NCBI GenBank assembly: GCA_012840355.1
Contig: DULN01000001.1
Coordinates: 1 to 64,000, forward strand
DNA length: 64,000 nucleotides
Direction of reading: 5' to 3'
Source: Clostridiales bacterium
GTDB taxonomy: Bacteria > Bacillota > Clostridia > Oscillospirales > CAG-272
Below are positions 18,608-26,578 of the stretch, piece by piece. The notes below the pieces were generated by a model. It worked only from the letters and a program-made list of their open reading frames with translations, searched no databases and had not been told where the DNA came from. Position 1 is the first letter of the stretch, and each line of letters opens with the position of its first letter. A program made the position numbers and the translations under genes.

Positions 18608-18819
18608 ATATTGTCTAAAAAACCTCGAATTTTAATTTATTATGCATATTTTTTCCTTTATTATGCCCGCTTAAACCTCCATAAATAGCTGCGTTTTTTC
18701 TCTAAATTAACTCGGGTTTTTATGGATTTTGCGAGTAAAATCAAGTCGTAAAATTGGCATATTTTTATTATATAGTAAAAGCGAGCAGCACGCTGTGGCG
18801 CACCGCCCGCCGCACTATT

Positions 18820-19050
18820 TTAATCAAATTGTTTAAGCCATTCCTCGATAGTTTTTCCACTCTCGCGGATCTTTTCACCAAGCAGTTTAAGCTGCTCCTG
18901 TTCTTTTGCGGCGAGCGCGTTTGCCCGCTCCTTTTTCAGCGCAGAGAGTTTTTTTCTCAGCCCTGCAATCTCAGCGGTAACAGCAGTAATTTCCGCATCG
19001 ATTTCTTCAGGCGTCCGAATCAAATTTTTCGGTTTTCTTCCACGCGGCAT
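18820..19050 (-). CDS. Small basic coiled-coil protein with an AT-hook-like N-terminus
   Basis: A 76-residue protein that I do not recognise. It starts with PRGRKPK, the form of an AT-hook DNA-binding motif. Residues 14-60 are a heptad-like helix (EIDAEITAVTAEIAGLRKKL), and it ends in an acidic-aromatic tail EEWLKQFD. The start has GGGGGTGAT seven bases upstream and a good promoter lies further up, so it is probably expressed. A small nucleoid-associated or regulatory DNA-binding protein is a reasonable guess, no more. Confidence 0.6.
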   Translation of the reverse strand: MPRGRKPKNLIRTPEEIDAEITAVTAEIAGLRKKLSALKKERANALAAKEQEQLKLLGEKIRESGKTIEEWLKQFD

Positions 19051-19117
19051 TAAGTTATCACCCCCATTAATTTATATCATAAAAAATTTAGAAAATTTCA
19101 CGCATATAGTATTGACA

Positions 19118-19146
19118 ATAATACCATAATATAACTGCCTTGTCAA
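19118..19146 (-). promoter_or_regulatory. Promoter of the small coiled-coil protein
   Basis: On the minus strand: TTGACA (19146-19141), 17-base spacer, TATTAT (19123-19118), about 65 bases before the start codon. Confidence 0.65.
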
Positions 19147-19209
19147 CACAAAATATCGTTGGAATTTGTCAAATCTAAAAATTATTATTAAAATTATTAT
19201 TAAAAAGGC

Positions 19210-19238
19210 TTGCATTTGGGAGCTTTTTATGTTATAAT
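19210..19238 (+). promoter_or_regulatory. Promoter of rpmB
   Basis: TTGCAT (19210-19215), 17-base spacer, TATAAT (19233-19238), about 50 bases before the L28 start. A doubled ATTATTATTAAA word lies just upstream. Confidence 0.7.
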
Positions 19239-19289
19239 GCAATGGTTAATTCAGACTGCGACTATAGAATGTAAAGCGGAGGGAAAATA

Positions 19290-19478
19290 ATGGCAAAGTG
19301 TGAGATTTGCGGTAAGAGCGCTTCGTTCGGTCATAACGTGTCTCACTCGAACCGCAAAACAGGCAGAATGTGGAAACCGAACATCCGCACAGTGCGCGCT
19401 AATATAAACGGCACGAACAAAAAGGTCAAAATTTGCACCCGCTGCCTAAGATCCGGCAAAATCTCCAGAGCCGTCTAA
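19290..19478 (+). CDS. rpmB: Ribosomal protein L28 (bL28)
   Basis: A 62-residue large-subunit ribosomal protein. The sequence KCEICGKSASFGHNVSHSNRKTGRMW is split here only by normal family spacing; CxxC at residues 4-7 and CTRC near 49-52 make it the zinc-binding (C+) form. Paralogous zinc-free forms are often under Zur control; none is in this window. The start has GGAGG upstream. It has its own promoter, and a GME-fold protein gene follows within a few bases. Confidence 0.97.
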   Translation: MAKCEICGKSASFGHNVSHSNRKTGRMWKPNIRTVRANINGTNKKVKICTRCLRSGKISRAV

Positions 19479-19517
19479 GCGGTGTTAAGAGAAGGCAAAA
19501 GATCGATCGCATCCGGT

Positions 19518-20294
19518 ATGGGAACTGCGGTGAAAAAGTTTATATTCGTCAATCAAAGCGTATCCGGTGAAATCGAAGCGTCGCTTGCGGCGCTAGGTTA
19601 CATCGTGATACGCTTGCCTTCTTTTAGGAGGCTTGGGCGGTATGTCTGCTGTCATCCCGACTCGATAATGTTCCCACTGCCCGACGGAAGGCTGCTTGTG
19701 CACGCCGAGTATTTTCGCGAAAATCAAAAGCTTTTTCTTAGCACTGGCCTTGAGTTTGCGCTGACCGACGAGCCGGTGGGGCAAAATTACCCGCAGGACG
19801 TGCTCTTTAACGCGCTCGCGATAGGCGGCACGCTTTTTGGGCGGCTTGACGCTGTGTCGAAAGTTATAAAAGCAGCATATACCGAGCATGTAGGCGTAAA
19901 ACAGGGCTATGCGCGCTGCTCTGTACTCGCGCTTGGCGAGCGCGCGGCGGCGACTGCAGACCCGGGCATGGCGCGCGCGCTAAGCGAAAAAGGGATCAGC
20001 GTGCTTCTTTTGCCGCCGGACGGTATCATTCTTCGAGCATACGGCACTGAGGGCGAAAAAATAAAGCCGCCGTGCGGCGAGCTCCGCTACGACGGCTTTA
20101 TCGGCGGGTGCGGAGTTATGCTGGATGGCGACTCCGCAACAGGTCAAAAGATTTGCGGGTTCTTCGGCGAGATAACCGCGTATAAGCATTTTTTGCTTCT
20201 TTCGGAATTTGCCGGCGCTCACGGGATAAAGCTTGTATCGCTTTGCCGCAGCCCGCTTGAGGACCTCGGCGGCGCCGTAATAGCTTTTGCATAA
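19518..20294 (+). CDS. DUF6873-like GME-fold protein
   Basis: A protein of about 258 residues that resembles the DUF6873 family of guanidino-group-modifying-enzyme-fold proteins seen across Clostridia. Landmarks are the HPDSIMFPLPDGRLLVHAEYF block, the GYARCSVLALG block, GFIGGCGVMLDGDS, and SLCRSPLEDLGG near the end. The fold family includes deiminases and amidinotransferases, but a full His/Asp/Cys catalytic set is not evident, so activity is unknown. The start is uncertain: a GTG at 19482, the ATG at 19518 and a GTG at 19530 are all possible and none has a strong ribosome binding site. Confidence 0.7.
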   Translation: MGTAVKKFIFVNQSVSGEIEASLAALGYIVIRLPSFRRLGRYVCCHPDSIMFPLPDGRLLVHAEYFRENQKLFLSTGLEFALTDEPVGQNYPQDVLFNALAIGGTLFGRLDAVSKVIKAAYTEHVGVKQGYARCSVLALGERAAATADPGMARALSEKGISVLLLPPDGIILRAYGTEGEKIKPPCGELRYDGFIGGCGVMLDGDSATGQKICGFFGEITAYKHFLLLSEFAGAHGIKLVSLCRSPLEDLGGAVIAFA

Positions 20295-20775
20295 GCATCT
20301 GCCGTTTTGGCAAAGCGCGCCCGTACGGCTTCAACCGGAAAGGTTAACCGTGGCATTTCTTTCACACCGCAAGCGCTCAGCGCCGGAAGCCATGCACAAA
20401 GCGTATAGCCAAGGCGCGTTTGGTACATTTTAGCTATAGGCAACCTTTAACCGCATTAATGGCGGGCAAACCTACGGCCCCGCGCCGTACGGCAAGCCCC
20501 GCTTTTGGCATGGCAGAGCGGCGTTTGGCGCGAAAAAGCAATTATGGACAAAAGGCACCCTGTCGCGGCTTTATAGCTCCTTGACTTTCAAGTGCCATGC
20601 TTTAGTTGTCTTTCCGCCAAAGGCATTGTGCGCTTTATATATCCCGCGCCGGGCAGGATATGTTTCTGCGGCGTGCAACAGTATTACTGGCGGCTTTTTA
20701 CATACTGCTGCCGCTTGCCCGTTTATATTAAGCTGCAAAATTAAATACGCAGCCAGCTTTTAAATATCGGCTTAT
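20295..20775. other. Long gene-free stretch
   Basis: About 480 bases with no credible gene on either strand. It is full of short repeated GC words (GCGCGTTTGG, GGCGTTTGGCGCG, GCCGTACGGC twice) and has no tRNA-like end, so I could not identify tmRNA, SRP RNA or RNase P RNA in it. It may be decayed sequence. Confidence 0.4.
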
Positions 20776-21138
20776 TTATTGCGCCGCGCTGGCGGTTTCG
20801 GCGGGCTGCTCGCTCGCAGGCTCCGCGTTGCCGGCAGCTTGTGTTTCGGCAGGTTGTTCAGCCTGAGCTTGCTTTCTCAGCTCAAGCTCCTTCTTATATG
20901 CCGAGATTATCGCGGTCTCAAGCTCAGCACGGAACGCCGAGTTCAGCGGATGGACTATGTCGCGATATGTGTTGTCGGGGTTTTTCCTGCTCGGCATGAC
21001 AATAAACATTTTTTCCCGCGCATGGATTACCTTAATGTCATGCAGTGCAAGCTGATTGTCGAGCGTAATCGATACGATCGCTTTCATGGGGCTATCGTCG
21101 TCGAAGATTTTACGCACTTTAATGTCGGTAATTTGCAT
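20776..21138 (-). CDS. spoVG: Septation/sporulation regulator SpoVG
   Basis: A 120-residue SpoVG protein, a small RNA/DNA-binding regulator that in Bacillus affects septation, sporulation and virulence. The conserved core is complete: MQITDIKVRKI at the N-terminus, MKAIVSITLDNQLALHDIKV, and VMPSRKNPDNTYRDIVHP near residues 48-65. The C-terminal tail after residue 90 is Q/A/E-rich and poorly conserved. I chose the ATG at 21138 because GGAGG lies eight bases upstream. A possible vegetative promoter, TTGAAT-17-TATTAT, lies upstream on the minus strand; no clear sigma-H site was seen. Confidence 0.96.
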   Translation of the reverse strand: MQITDIKVRKIFDDDSPMKAIVSITLDNQLALHDIKVIHAREKMFIVMPSRKNPDNTYRDIVHPLNSAFRAELETAIISAYKKELELRKQAQAEQPAETQAAGNAEPASEQPAETASAAQ

Positions 21139-21308
21139 TTTAATTGCCTCCATATGATTTGTTTTGCGCGATTAAGAAAATTATAATATAATATTGTGAA
21201 GGACAATTCAATAAAAAGTAAATATTTGTACCATATTTTATACAATTATAATAAATTTTGCAATACTATTGTCTAAAAAATGCAAGCAACAATTTTGGAG
21301 ATGCGAAA

Positions 21309-22697
21309 ATGACTGAAATGACCGACAGCGAAATCCTTTCGTACATCGCGCCGGGGCGCCACATATTCTTCATCGGTATCGGCGGGATAAGCATGCATGC
21401 GCTCGCGCTTATCTGCGCCGACCGAGGCGCCGTCGTCAGCGGATACGACCGCTCGCGCACTGCCATCACTGACAAGCTACAAGAGCGCGGGATAAAGGTG
21501 CGGTTTGAGCATACCGGCGAGTTTTACGGCGCCGAGCTTGCGGTCTATACCTCTGCTATACACCCCGATAACGAGGAATGGATCGACGCCCAGCGCCAGG
21601 GCATCCCGCTGATCCGCCGCGCTGAGTTCCTTGGCGCTCTGATGTCGGGCTACAAACACAGGGTCGGCGTTTCCGGAATGCATGGCAAAAGCACCTGCAC
21701 CTCGATGTTATCGCATATTTTCATAGAGGCGGGGACCGACCCGACGGTCGTCAGCGGCGCTGAGAGTGTCGAGCTTGGCGGCGCGTACCGGCTTGGCGGC
21801 GATGAGTATTTCATTTTCGAGGCAGACGAGTACACCGACTCGTTTTTGTCGTTTTTGCCCACAACCGCCGTAGCGCTCAACATCGAGCTCGACCATGTCG
21901 ACTATTTCACGGGTTTAGAGCACATCATCCGCTCGTTTTCCAAGTTTTTGTCCTACGCCGGCAGCGCAGTAGTCAACATCGACAGCGAGAACGTCCGTCG
22001 GGCAATAAAAAACTACGCCGGCAGGCTTATAACATATGGGCTTGACTCGCCGGATGCCGATTATACCGCAAAAGACATAACGTTTGACTACGGCGCGCCG
22101 CGGTTCACCGTTCTCGAGCACGGCAAGGAGCTTATGAGGGTTGAGCTTGCGGTGCCCGGCAGGCACAACATTTATAACTCGCTTGCCTCCACTGCAGTAG
22201 CGAGGGCATACGGCATCCCGCCTGAGAAAATCGCCTCCGCGCTCGCCACATTCAAGGGAGCGAAGCGGCGCTTTGAGTACCGGGGCAAACTCTCATCGGG
22301 CGCCGAGCTATACGACGACTATGCCCATCACCCGACCGAAATCCGCGCCTCGCTCGACGCGGCGCTTAAACTCGCGCCGGGCAGGATTTGGGTGATATAT
22401 CAGCCCCATACCTACTCGCGTACGGCGGGGCTTTTCGACGAGTTCTGCGCGGCTTTCGACGTTCTGCGCGAGGACGACCGCGTGATTTTCGCCGACATCT
22501 ACGCCGCTCGCGAGGAAAACAAATGGGGGGTATCCTCCCGCCAGCTCGCCGAGCACACCAAAGGTGCGCTTTATCTTGGCGATTTTGCCGAAATCGCAGG
22601 GTTTTTGCGTAAAAATATCGCACCTGGCGACACCGTCATAACAATGGGTGCCGGCGACGTTTTTAAAGTCGGCGACATGCTCCTTGAGGATGCGTAG
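21309..22697 (+). CDS. murC: UDP-N-acetylmuramate--L-alanine ligase
   Basis: A 462-residue Mur ligase that adds L-alanine to UDP-N-acetylmuramate in peptidoglycan synthesis in the cytoplasm. It has the N-terminal UDP-binding loop FIGIGGISMHALA, the ATP loop VSGMHGKSTCTSML (central domain), and the C-terminal DDYAHHPTEI and HTYSRTAGLFDEF segments typical of MurC. The start is the ATG at 21309 with GGAG eight bases upstream; an earlier ATG 51 bases upstream lacks a binding site. It stands alone and ends at a terminator. Confidence 0.96.
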   Translation: MTEMTDSEILSYIAPGRHIFFIGIGGISMHALALICADRGAVVSGYDRSRTAITDKLQERGIKVRFEHTGEFYGAELAVYTSAIHPDNEEWIDAQRQGIPLIRRAEFLGALMSGYKHRVGVSGMHGKSTCTSMLSHIFIEAGTDPTVVSGAESVELGGAYRLGGDEYFIFEADEYTDSFLSFLPTTAVALNIELDHVDYFTGLEHIIRSFSKFLSYAGSAVVNIDSENVRRAIKNYAGRLITYGLDSPDADYTAKDITFDYGAPRFTVLEHGKELMRVELAVPGRHNIYNSLASTAVARAYGIPPEKIASALATFKGAKRRFEYRGKLSSGAELYDDYAHHPTEIRASLDAALKLAPGRIWVIYQPHTYSRTAGLFDEFCAAFDVLREDDRVIFADIYAAREENKWGVSSRQLAEHTKGALYLGDFAEIAGFLRKNIAPGDTVITMGAGDVFKVGDMLLEDA

Positions 22698-22791
22698 CAT
22701 GACGCCGGACGTGAATTTTATATAAATATTGTTAAAAATAACTTTATTTTAACAAAATGGAACAACGCTAAAAATATAAATATTTATCGAT

Positions 22792-22823
22792 AAAATCGGA
22801 GCGAAAAGCCCCGATTTTTATTT
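22792..22823 (+). terminator. Terminator after murC
   Basis: The stem AAAATCGGAGC / GCCCCGATTTT (one mismatch) with a GAAAA loop is followed by a long T-rich run. Confidence 0.75.
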
Positions 22824-22854
22824 TTATTTTTTAGTTAAAAAATTGTAAACCTCA

Positions 22855-22898
22855 TTGACACATGTTATCACGCGTGATATAATGACAGCACAATTGTG
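22855..22898 (+). promoter_or_regulatory. Promoter and operator of the 2-oxoacid dehydrogenase operon
   Basis: A perfect promoter: TTGACA (22855-22860), 17 bases, TATAAT (22878-22883). The spacer and -10 edge contain the perfect 14-base palindrome TATCACGCGTGATA (22866-22879). A second palindrome, CACAATTGTG (22889-22898), lies over the expected start of transcription. I infer that the DeoR-family product of the first gene binds one or both. Confidence 0.8.
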
Positions 22899-22967
22899 AA
22901 TATTAACATTTTCGAATTTAAGATTTCAAATCACAGCTCACACAATCAAGTATCAGAAAGGAATTCC

Positions 22968-23009
22968 ATGCCAAGGCATTTTGGCGTGCAATTGAAGAAG
23001 GCGATATGA
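22968..23009 (+). CDS. Putative 13-codon leader peptide overlapping the deoR start
   Basis: An ATG at 22968 has AGAAAGGA five bases upstream and opens 13 codons (MPRHFGVQLKKAI). Its TGA stop overlaps the ATG of the DeoR gene by two bases (ATGA), so translation of the regulator could be coupled to it. It may be chance; there is no run of one amino acid that would suggest classical attenuation. Confidence 0.35.
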   Translation: MPRHFGVQLKKAI

Positions 23010-23773
23010 ATACTTTAAGAAGGGCAGCAATAAGAGAGCTTTTGCAATCAAAGCCGTTCGTTTCGCTGCGTGAGCTTGAAAAGGCCTTTCCCGACGTGTC
23101 CAGCATGACCTTGCGGCGCGACATCGAGTATTTTGAAAAAATAGGCGAGGCTATCAAGGTGCGCGGCGGCGCGCGCTCGATGAAGTTCCTCACCACCTCG
23201 ATGGAAGACAGCTTCAAGCAGCGCCTGAATGAAAATACCGAAGCTAAAGACAAAATCGCGCGCTGCGCGATATCGATGCTCGAGGTGGGGCGCTCGATGT
23301 TCTTCGATTCTGGCACGACGATGCTGCGCATGGCTCAGCTATTGCCCGACGAGCGGCTGACTATAACCACCACCGGGCCGAACATCGCGCTCGAGCTTTT
23401 GAATAAGTCGCTGCCGATTATAAATCTCGTCGGCGGCATGGTCAACCGCGACAACATATCCATATCGGGCACGCCCGCGATGGAGTTCCTCGACTCCATT
23501 AACATAGACATCGCATTCATCGTACCGTCGGGCATGTCTAGCAAAACCGGCCTTACCTGCGGCAACTATTCGGAATGCGAGCTTAAAAAGCTCGTCGTGC
23601 AAAAGGCAAGGCGGGTTATCGCGCTGATGGACACCTCCAAGCTCGACAAAAGCCTACCTTATACATTCTGCGGCATCGAGGATCTTGACACAATCATCAC
23701 CGACGCTCCGCTACCTGACGACATCATGCGCCAATGCGAAGCCGCCGGTGTAAAAGTTAAAATAGCGACATAA
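23006..23773 (+). CDS. DeoR-family transcriptional regulator
   Basis: A 255-residue repressor with an N-terminal winged helix (SLRELEKAFPDVSSMTLRRD, about residues 19-38, then VRGGARS as the wing) and a C-terminal sugar-phosphate-isomerase-like sensor domain (FFDSGTTMLRMA, GGMVNRDN, LMDTSKLDK). It is the first gene of the E2-E3-E1 operon, with 43 bases to the next gene, so it is likely the operon's own regulator. DeoR proteins usually sense phosphorylated sugars or related metabolites; the effector here is unknown. GAAGG precedes the start, and the leader peptide frame overlaps it. Confidence 0.92.
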   Translation: MNTLRRAAIRELLQSKPFVSLRELEKAFPDVSSMTLRRDIEYFEKIGEAIKVRGGARSMKFLTTSMEDSFKQRLNENTEAKDKIARCAISMLEVGRSMFFDSGTTMLRMAQLLPDERLTITTTGPNIALELLNKSLPIINLVGGMVNRDNISISGTPAMEFLDSINIDIAFIVPSGMSSKTGLTCGNYSECELKKLVVQKARRVIALMDTSKLDKSLPYTFCGIEDLDTIITDAPLPDDIMRQCEAAGVKVKIAT

Positions 23774-23816
23774 AAGGGCATCTCGGTGCCCAGCAGCACA
23801 AATTGGGGGAATAACC

Positions 23817-25133
23817 ATGGCTACATTAGTTATCATGCCGCGGCAGGGACAGAGCGTCGAGTCCTGCATTATTACCGAGTGGAAAAAGAAAAAAGGCGAC
23901 CGGGTTGAAATCGGAGACGTGCTTTTTACTTATGAAACCGACAAGGCGTCCTTCGAAGAGGCCGCGAAAATAGAAGGAACGCTGCTTGAGATACTAGCCG
24001 ACGAGGGCGACATCGTACCGGTTCTTTCGCCGGTCTGCATTATTGGCGAGCCGGGCGAAGATATATCGACGCTGCTTGCCGAGCATGGCGCAAATGAGGT
24101 GCCAAAGGAAGAAAACGCTCCCACAGCAGTGCAGCCCCTCGAGGCTCCGGCGGCGCAAACTGTTGCCCCCTCGGAAGGAACAGCAGTTGACGTTGCAAGC
24201 CTTAAAATCTCTCCGCGCGCAAGGCGGCTTGCTGAAAAGACCGGCGCAGACCTTTCGCAGGTGATCCCTACCGGCCCAAACGGCAGGGTTATTGAGCGCG
24301 ACGTCCAAAGGCTGCTCGACCTCGGGCTCACAATGGCTGCAGCGGCGAAGGCTGCGCTTGCCCCGATTCCCGAGCACGCTGTAACGCATCAAGAAGTGCC
24401 GCAGCCTGCGGCTCCCGCGTCGGCAAACGAAGCCGAGTACCGGGACGTCAATATTTCGGCAGTGCGCCGCGTGATTGCGAAATCGATGCACGCATCCCTT
24501 TCGACAATGGCACAGCTGACGCTGAACGCCTCGTTCGATGCGACAAAGCTGCTCGCGATACGCGCCACGCTCAAAGAACGCGCCGAAACGCTTGGGCTGC
24601 CAAATATCACGCTCAACGATATGATACTCTTCGCAGTCTCACGCACAATCCTCTCTCATCCCGACCTAAACGCGCATTATCTAGAAGAGGAAGGCGTGAT
24701 ACGCCAGTTTACGAGCGTCAACCTCGGCATCGCGGTCGATACCGAGAGGGGGCTTTTAGTCCCGACGCTTTTCGGAGCGGAGAAGCTATCGCTCGCCGAG
24801 CTTTCGGCTAAAGCCAAAGAGCTCATTTCGGCGGCGCAGAAAGGCTCGATATCGCCGGACCTTCTCCGCGGCGCATCGTTTACAGTGACTAACCTCGGCG
24901 CGCTCGGCATCGAGAGCTTCACGCCGGTTATAAACCCCCCGCAGACCGGCATACTCGGCGTTTGCAACATTACCCGCCGCGTGAAGGAAGTGGACGGAAA
25001 AGACGTTTTCTACCCCGCAATGGGGCTTTCGCTCACATTCGACCACAGAGCGCTCGACGGTGCGCCCGCGGCGCGGTTCTTGCGCGACCTTTGTACAAAC
25101 CTCGAAAACTTCGATTTGCTTTTGGCAAAGTAA
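23817..25133 (+). CDS. Dihydrolipoamide acyltransferase (E2) of a 2-oxoacid dehydrogenase complex
   Basis: A 438-residue E2 core enzyme. One lipoyl domain spans residues 1-80, with the lipoylated Lys43 in ETDKASFE. An alanine/proline linker follows, then the E1/E3-binding domain (ISPRARRLAEKTGADLSQV, about 127-160), a second linker, and the catalytic domain. The active-site motif FDHRALDG supplies His410 and Asp414. It moves the acyl group from lipoamide to CoA. It forms a complex with the E3 and E1 genes that follow. Pyruvate is the likeliest substrate, but acetoin or a branched-chain oxoacid cannot be excluded. Confidence 0.93.
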   Translation: MATLVIMPRQGQSVESCIITEWKKKKGDRVEIGDVLFTYETDKASFEEAAKIEGTLLEILADEGDIVPVLSPVCIIGEPGEDISTLLAEHGANEVPKEENAPTAVQPLEAPAAQTVAPSEGTAVDVASLKISPRARRLAEKTGADLSQVIPTGPNGRVIERDVQRLLDLGLTMAAAAKAALAPIPEHAVTHQEVPQPAAPASANEAEYRDVNISAVRRVIAKSMHASLSTMAQLTLNASFDATKLLAIRATLKERAETLGLPNITLNDMILFAVSRTILSHPDLNAHYLEEEGVIRQFTSVNLGIAVDTERGLLVPTLFGAEKLSLAELSAKAKELISAAQKGSISPDLLRGASFTVTNLGALGIESFTPVINPPQTGILGVCNITRRVKEVDGKDVFYPAMGLSLTFDHRALDGAPAARFLRDLCTNLENFDLLLAK

Positions 25134-25184
25134 CTATACGGGCATAAGCCGCAACGCTATATAAATGCAAAGAAGGATAGCGAG

Positions 25185-26546
25185 ATGTACGATCTAATAA
25201 TTTTAGGCGGCGGCCCCGCCGGCTACAACGCCGCCGAACGCGCTGCTCACGCTGGAATGAAGACGCTCCTTTTTGAAGGCAGGGCGCTAGGCGGCGTCTG
25301 CCTTAACGAGGGCTGCATACCGACAAAGACGCTGCTTCACTCGGCGAAAATTTACGACTACGCAAAGCACTCGGAAGAGTATGGGGTAAAGTTTTCCGGC
25401 GCGGCAATTAATCATGAGGCTGTTGTGAGCCGCAAAGACCGAGTTGTGAATATGCTAGTTTCCGGTGTTGCCTCAAGGCTCAAAAAGGCGGGCGTGGACG
25501 TGGTGGCGGAATACGCCACAATAGTAGGCCGCTCTAAAGAGGGCTTTACCCTCAAAGCCGGCGAAGAAGAGTACACGGGCAAAAAACTGCTCATATGCAC
25601 CGGCTCGACCGCATTTGTCCCGCCGATACAAGGCCTGCGCGATGCGATGGCGACCGGCTTTGCTATGACAAACCGCGAGATACTCGATTTGCGCATGGTG
25701 CCCGAGCGACTCGTCGTCATTGGCGGAGGGGTCATCGGGCTTGAGGTGGCGTCGTATTTCTGCTCGGTCGGCTCGAAAGTGACGGTTATAGAGATGCTCG
25801 ACCATATCGCCGGCGCGACCGACCGTGAGATTTCACAAATATTGCAAAAGAATTATATTAAAAAAGGCGTCACTTTCCTGCTTTCCGCGAAAGTGACAAA
25901 GTTAGGCGAAGGCAGCGTCACATATGAGGCAGGCGATAAAACTGAGACTATTCCCGCCGACGCGGTGCTTGTTTCCGTCGGAAGGCGCCCGGCGACCGAG
26001 GGTATCGGACTTGAAAACATCGGCGTTTTAACCGAGCGCGGCGCAATTGTTACCGACGAGTACTGCCGCACGAGCGTCTCGGGTGTGTATGCTGCCGGCG
26101 ACGTCAACGGCAAATCGATGCTCGCGCACACCGCGTACCGCGAAGGCGAGGTAGCGGTAAACAATATGCTCGGAAAGCGGGATATTGTAAATTACGGCGC
26201 AATTCCGGCGGTCATTTATACAAATCCCGAAGTAGCCACTGTCGGCGAAACCGAAGAAAGCGCTAAGGCGAAAGGGTTTGACGTAAAGTCCGTTACGGTC
26301 ACCCTCAAATACAGCGGCCGCTATGTATCAGAAAATGAAAGCGGCGACGGCATATTAAAGCTTGTCGTCGACAGCGGGCACCGCCGGGTGCTCGGGGTGC
26401 ATATGATTGGCAGCTACGCCTCCGAAATTATATACGGAGCGGCGATGATGGTCGACCTCGAGATGCGAGTAGAACAAATAAAACAGCTCGTATTCCCTCA
26501 CCCGACAGTCGGCGAGGTAATCCGCGAAGCCATGTTTATGGTCTAA
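25185..26546 (+). CDS. lpdA: Dihydrolipoyl dehydrogenase (E3)
   Basis: A 453-residue flavoprotein that reoxidises dihydrolipoamide with NAD+. It has the FAD loop GGGPAGYNAAE (residues 8-18), the redox pair Cys39/Cys44 in GVCLNEGCIPTK, the NAD loop VVIGGGVIGLEVAS (about 180-193), and the C-terminal catalytic HPTVGE with its histidine near 439. Length and motifs are complete. It sits 51 bases after E2 and 32 before E1, in one operon. Confidence 0.95.
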   Translation: MYDLIILGGGPAGYNAAERAAHAGMKTLLFEGRALGGVCLNEGCIPTKTLLHSAKIYDYAKHSEEYGVKFSGAAINHEAVVSRKDRVVNMLVSGVASRLKKAGVDVVAEYATIVGRSKEGFTLKAGEEEYTGKKLLICTGSTAFVPPIQGLRDAMATGFAMTNREILDLRMVPERLVVIGGGVIGLEVASYFCSVGSKVTVIEMLDHIAGATDREISQILQKNYIKKGVTFLLSAKVTKLGEGSVTYEAGDKTETIPADAVLVSVGRRPATEGIGLENIGVLTERGAIVTDEYCRTSVSGVYAAGDVNGKSMLAHTAYREGEVAVNNMLGKRDIVNYGAIPAVIYTNPEVATVGETEESAKAKGFDVKSVTVTLKYSGRYVSENESGDGILKLVVDSGHRRVLGVHMIGSYASEIIYGAAMMVDLEMRVEQIKQLVFPHPTVGEVIREAMFMV

Positions 26547-26578
26547 GCGAAAAATCTAATTGACAGGAGATAACCACA

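Noticed and set aside
20295..20775. tmRNA, SRP RNA or RNase P RNA
   Set aside because: No tRNA-like ends with CCA, no SRP Alu/S-domain GGAAG loop and no RNase P core sequences were found.
21139..21308. A sigma-H promoter for spoVG
   Set aside because: No clear match to the sigma-H pattern was seen; only a vegetative-type candidate is present.
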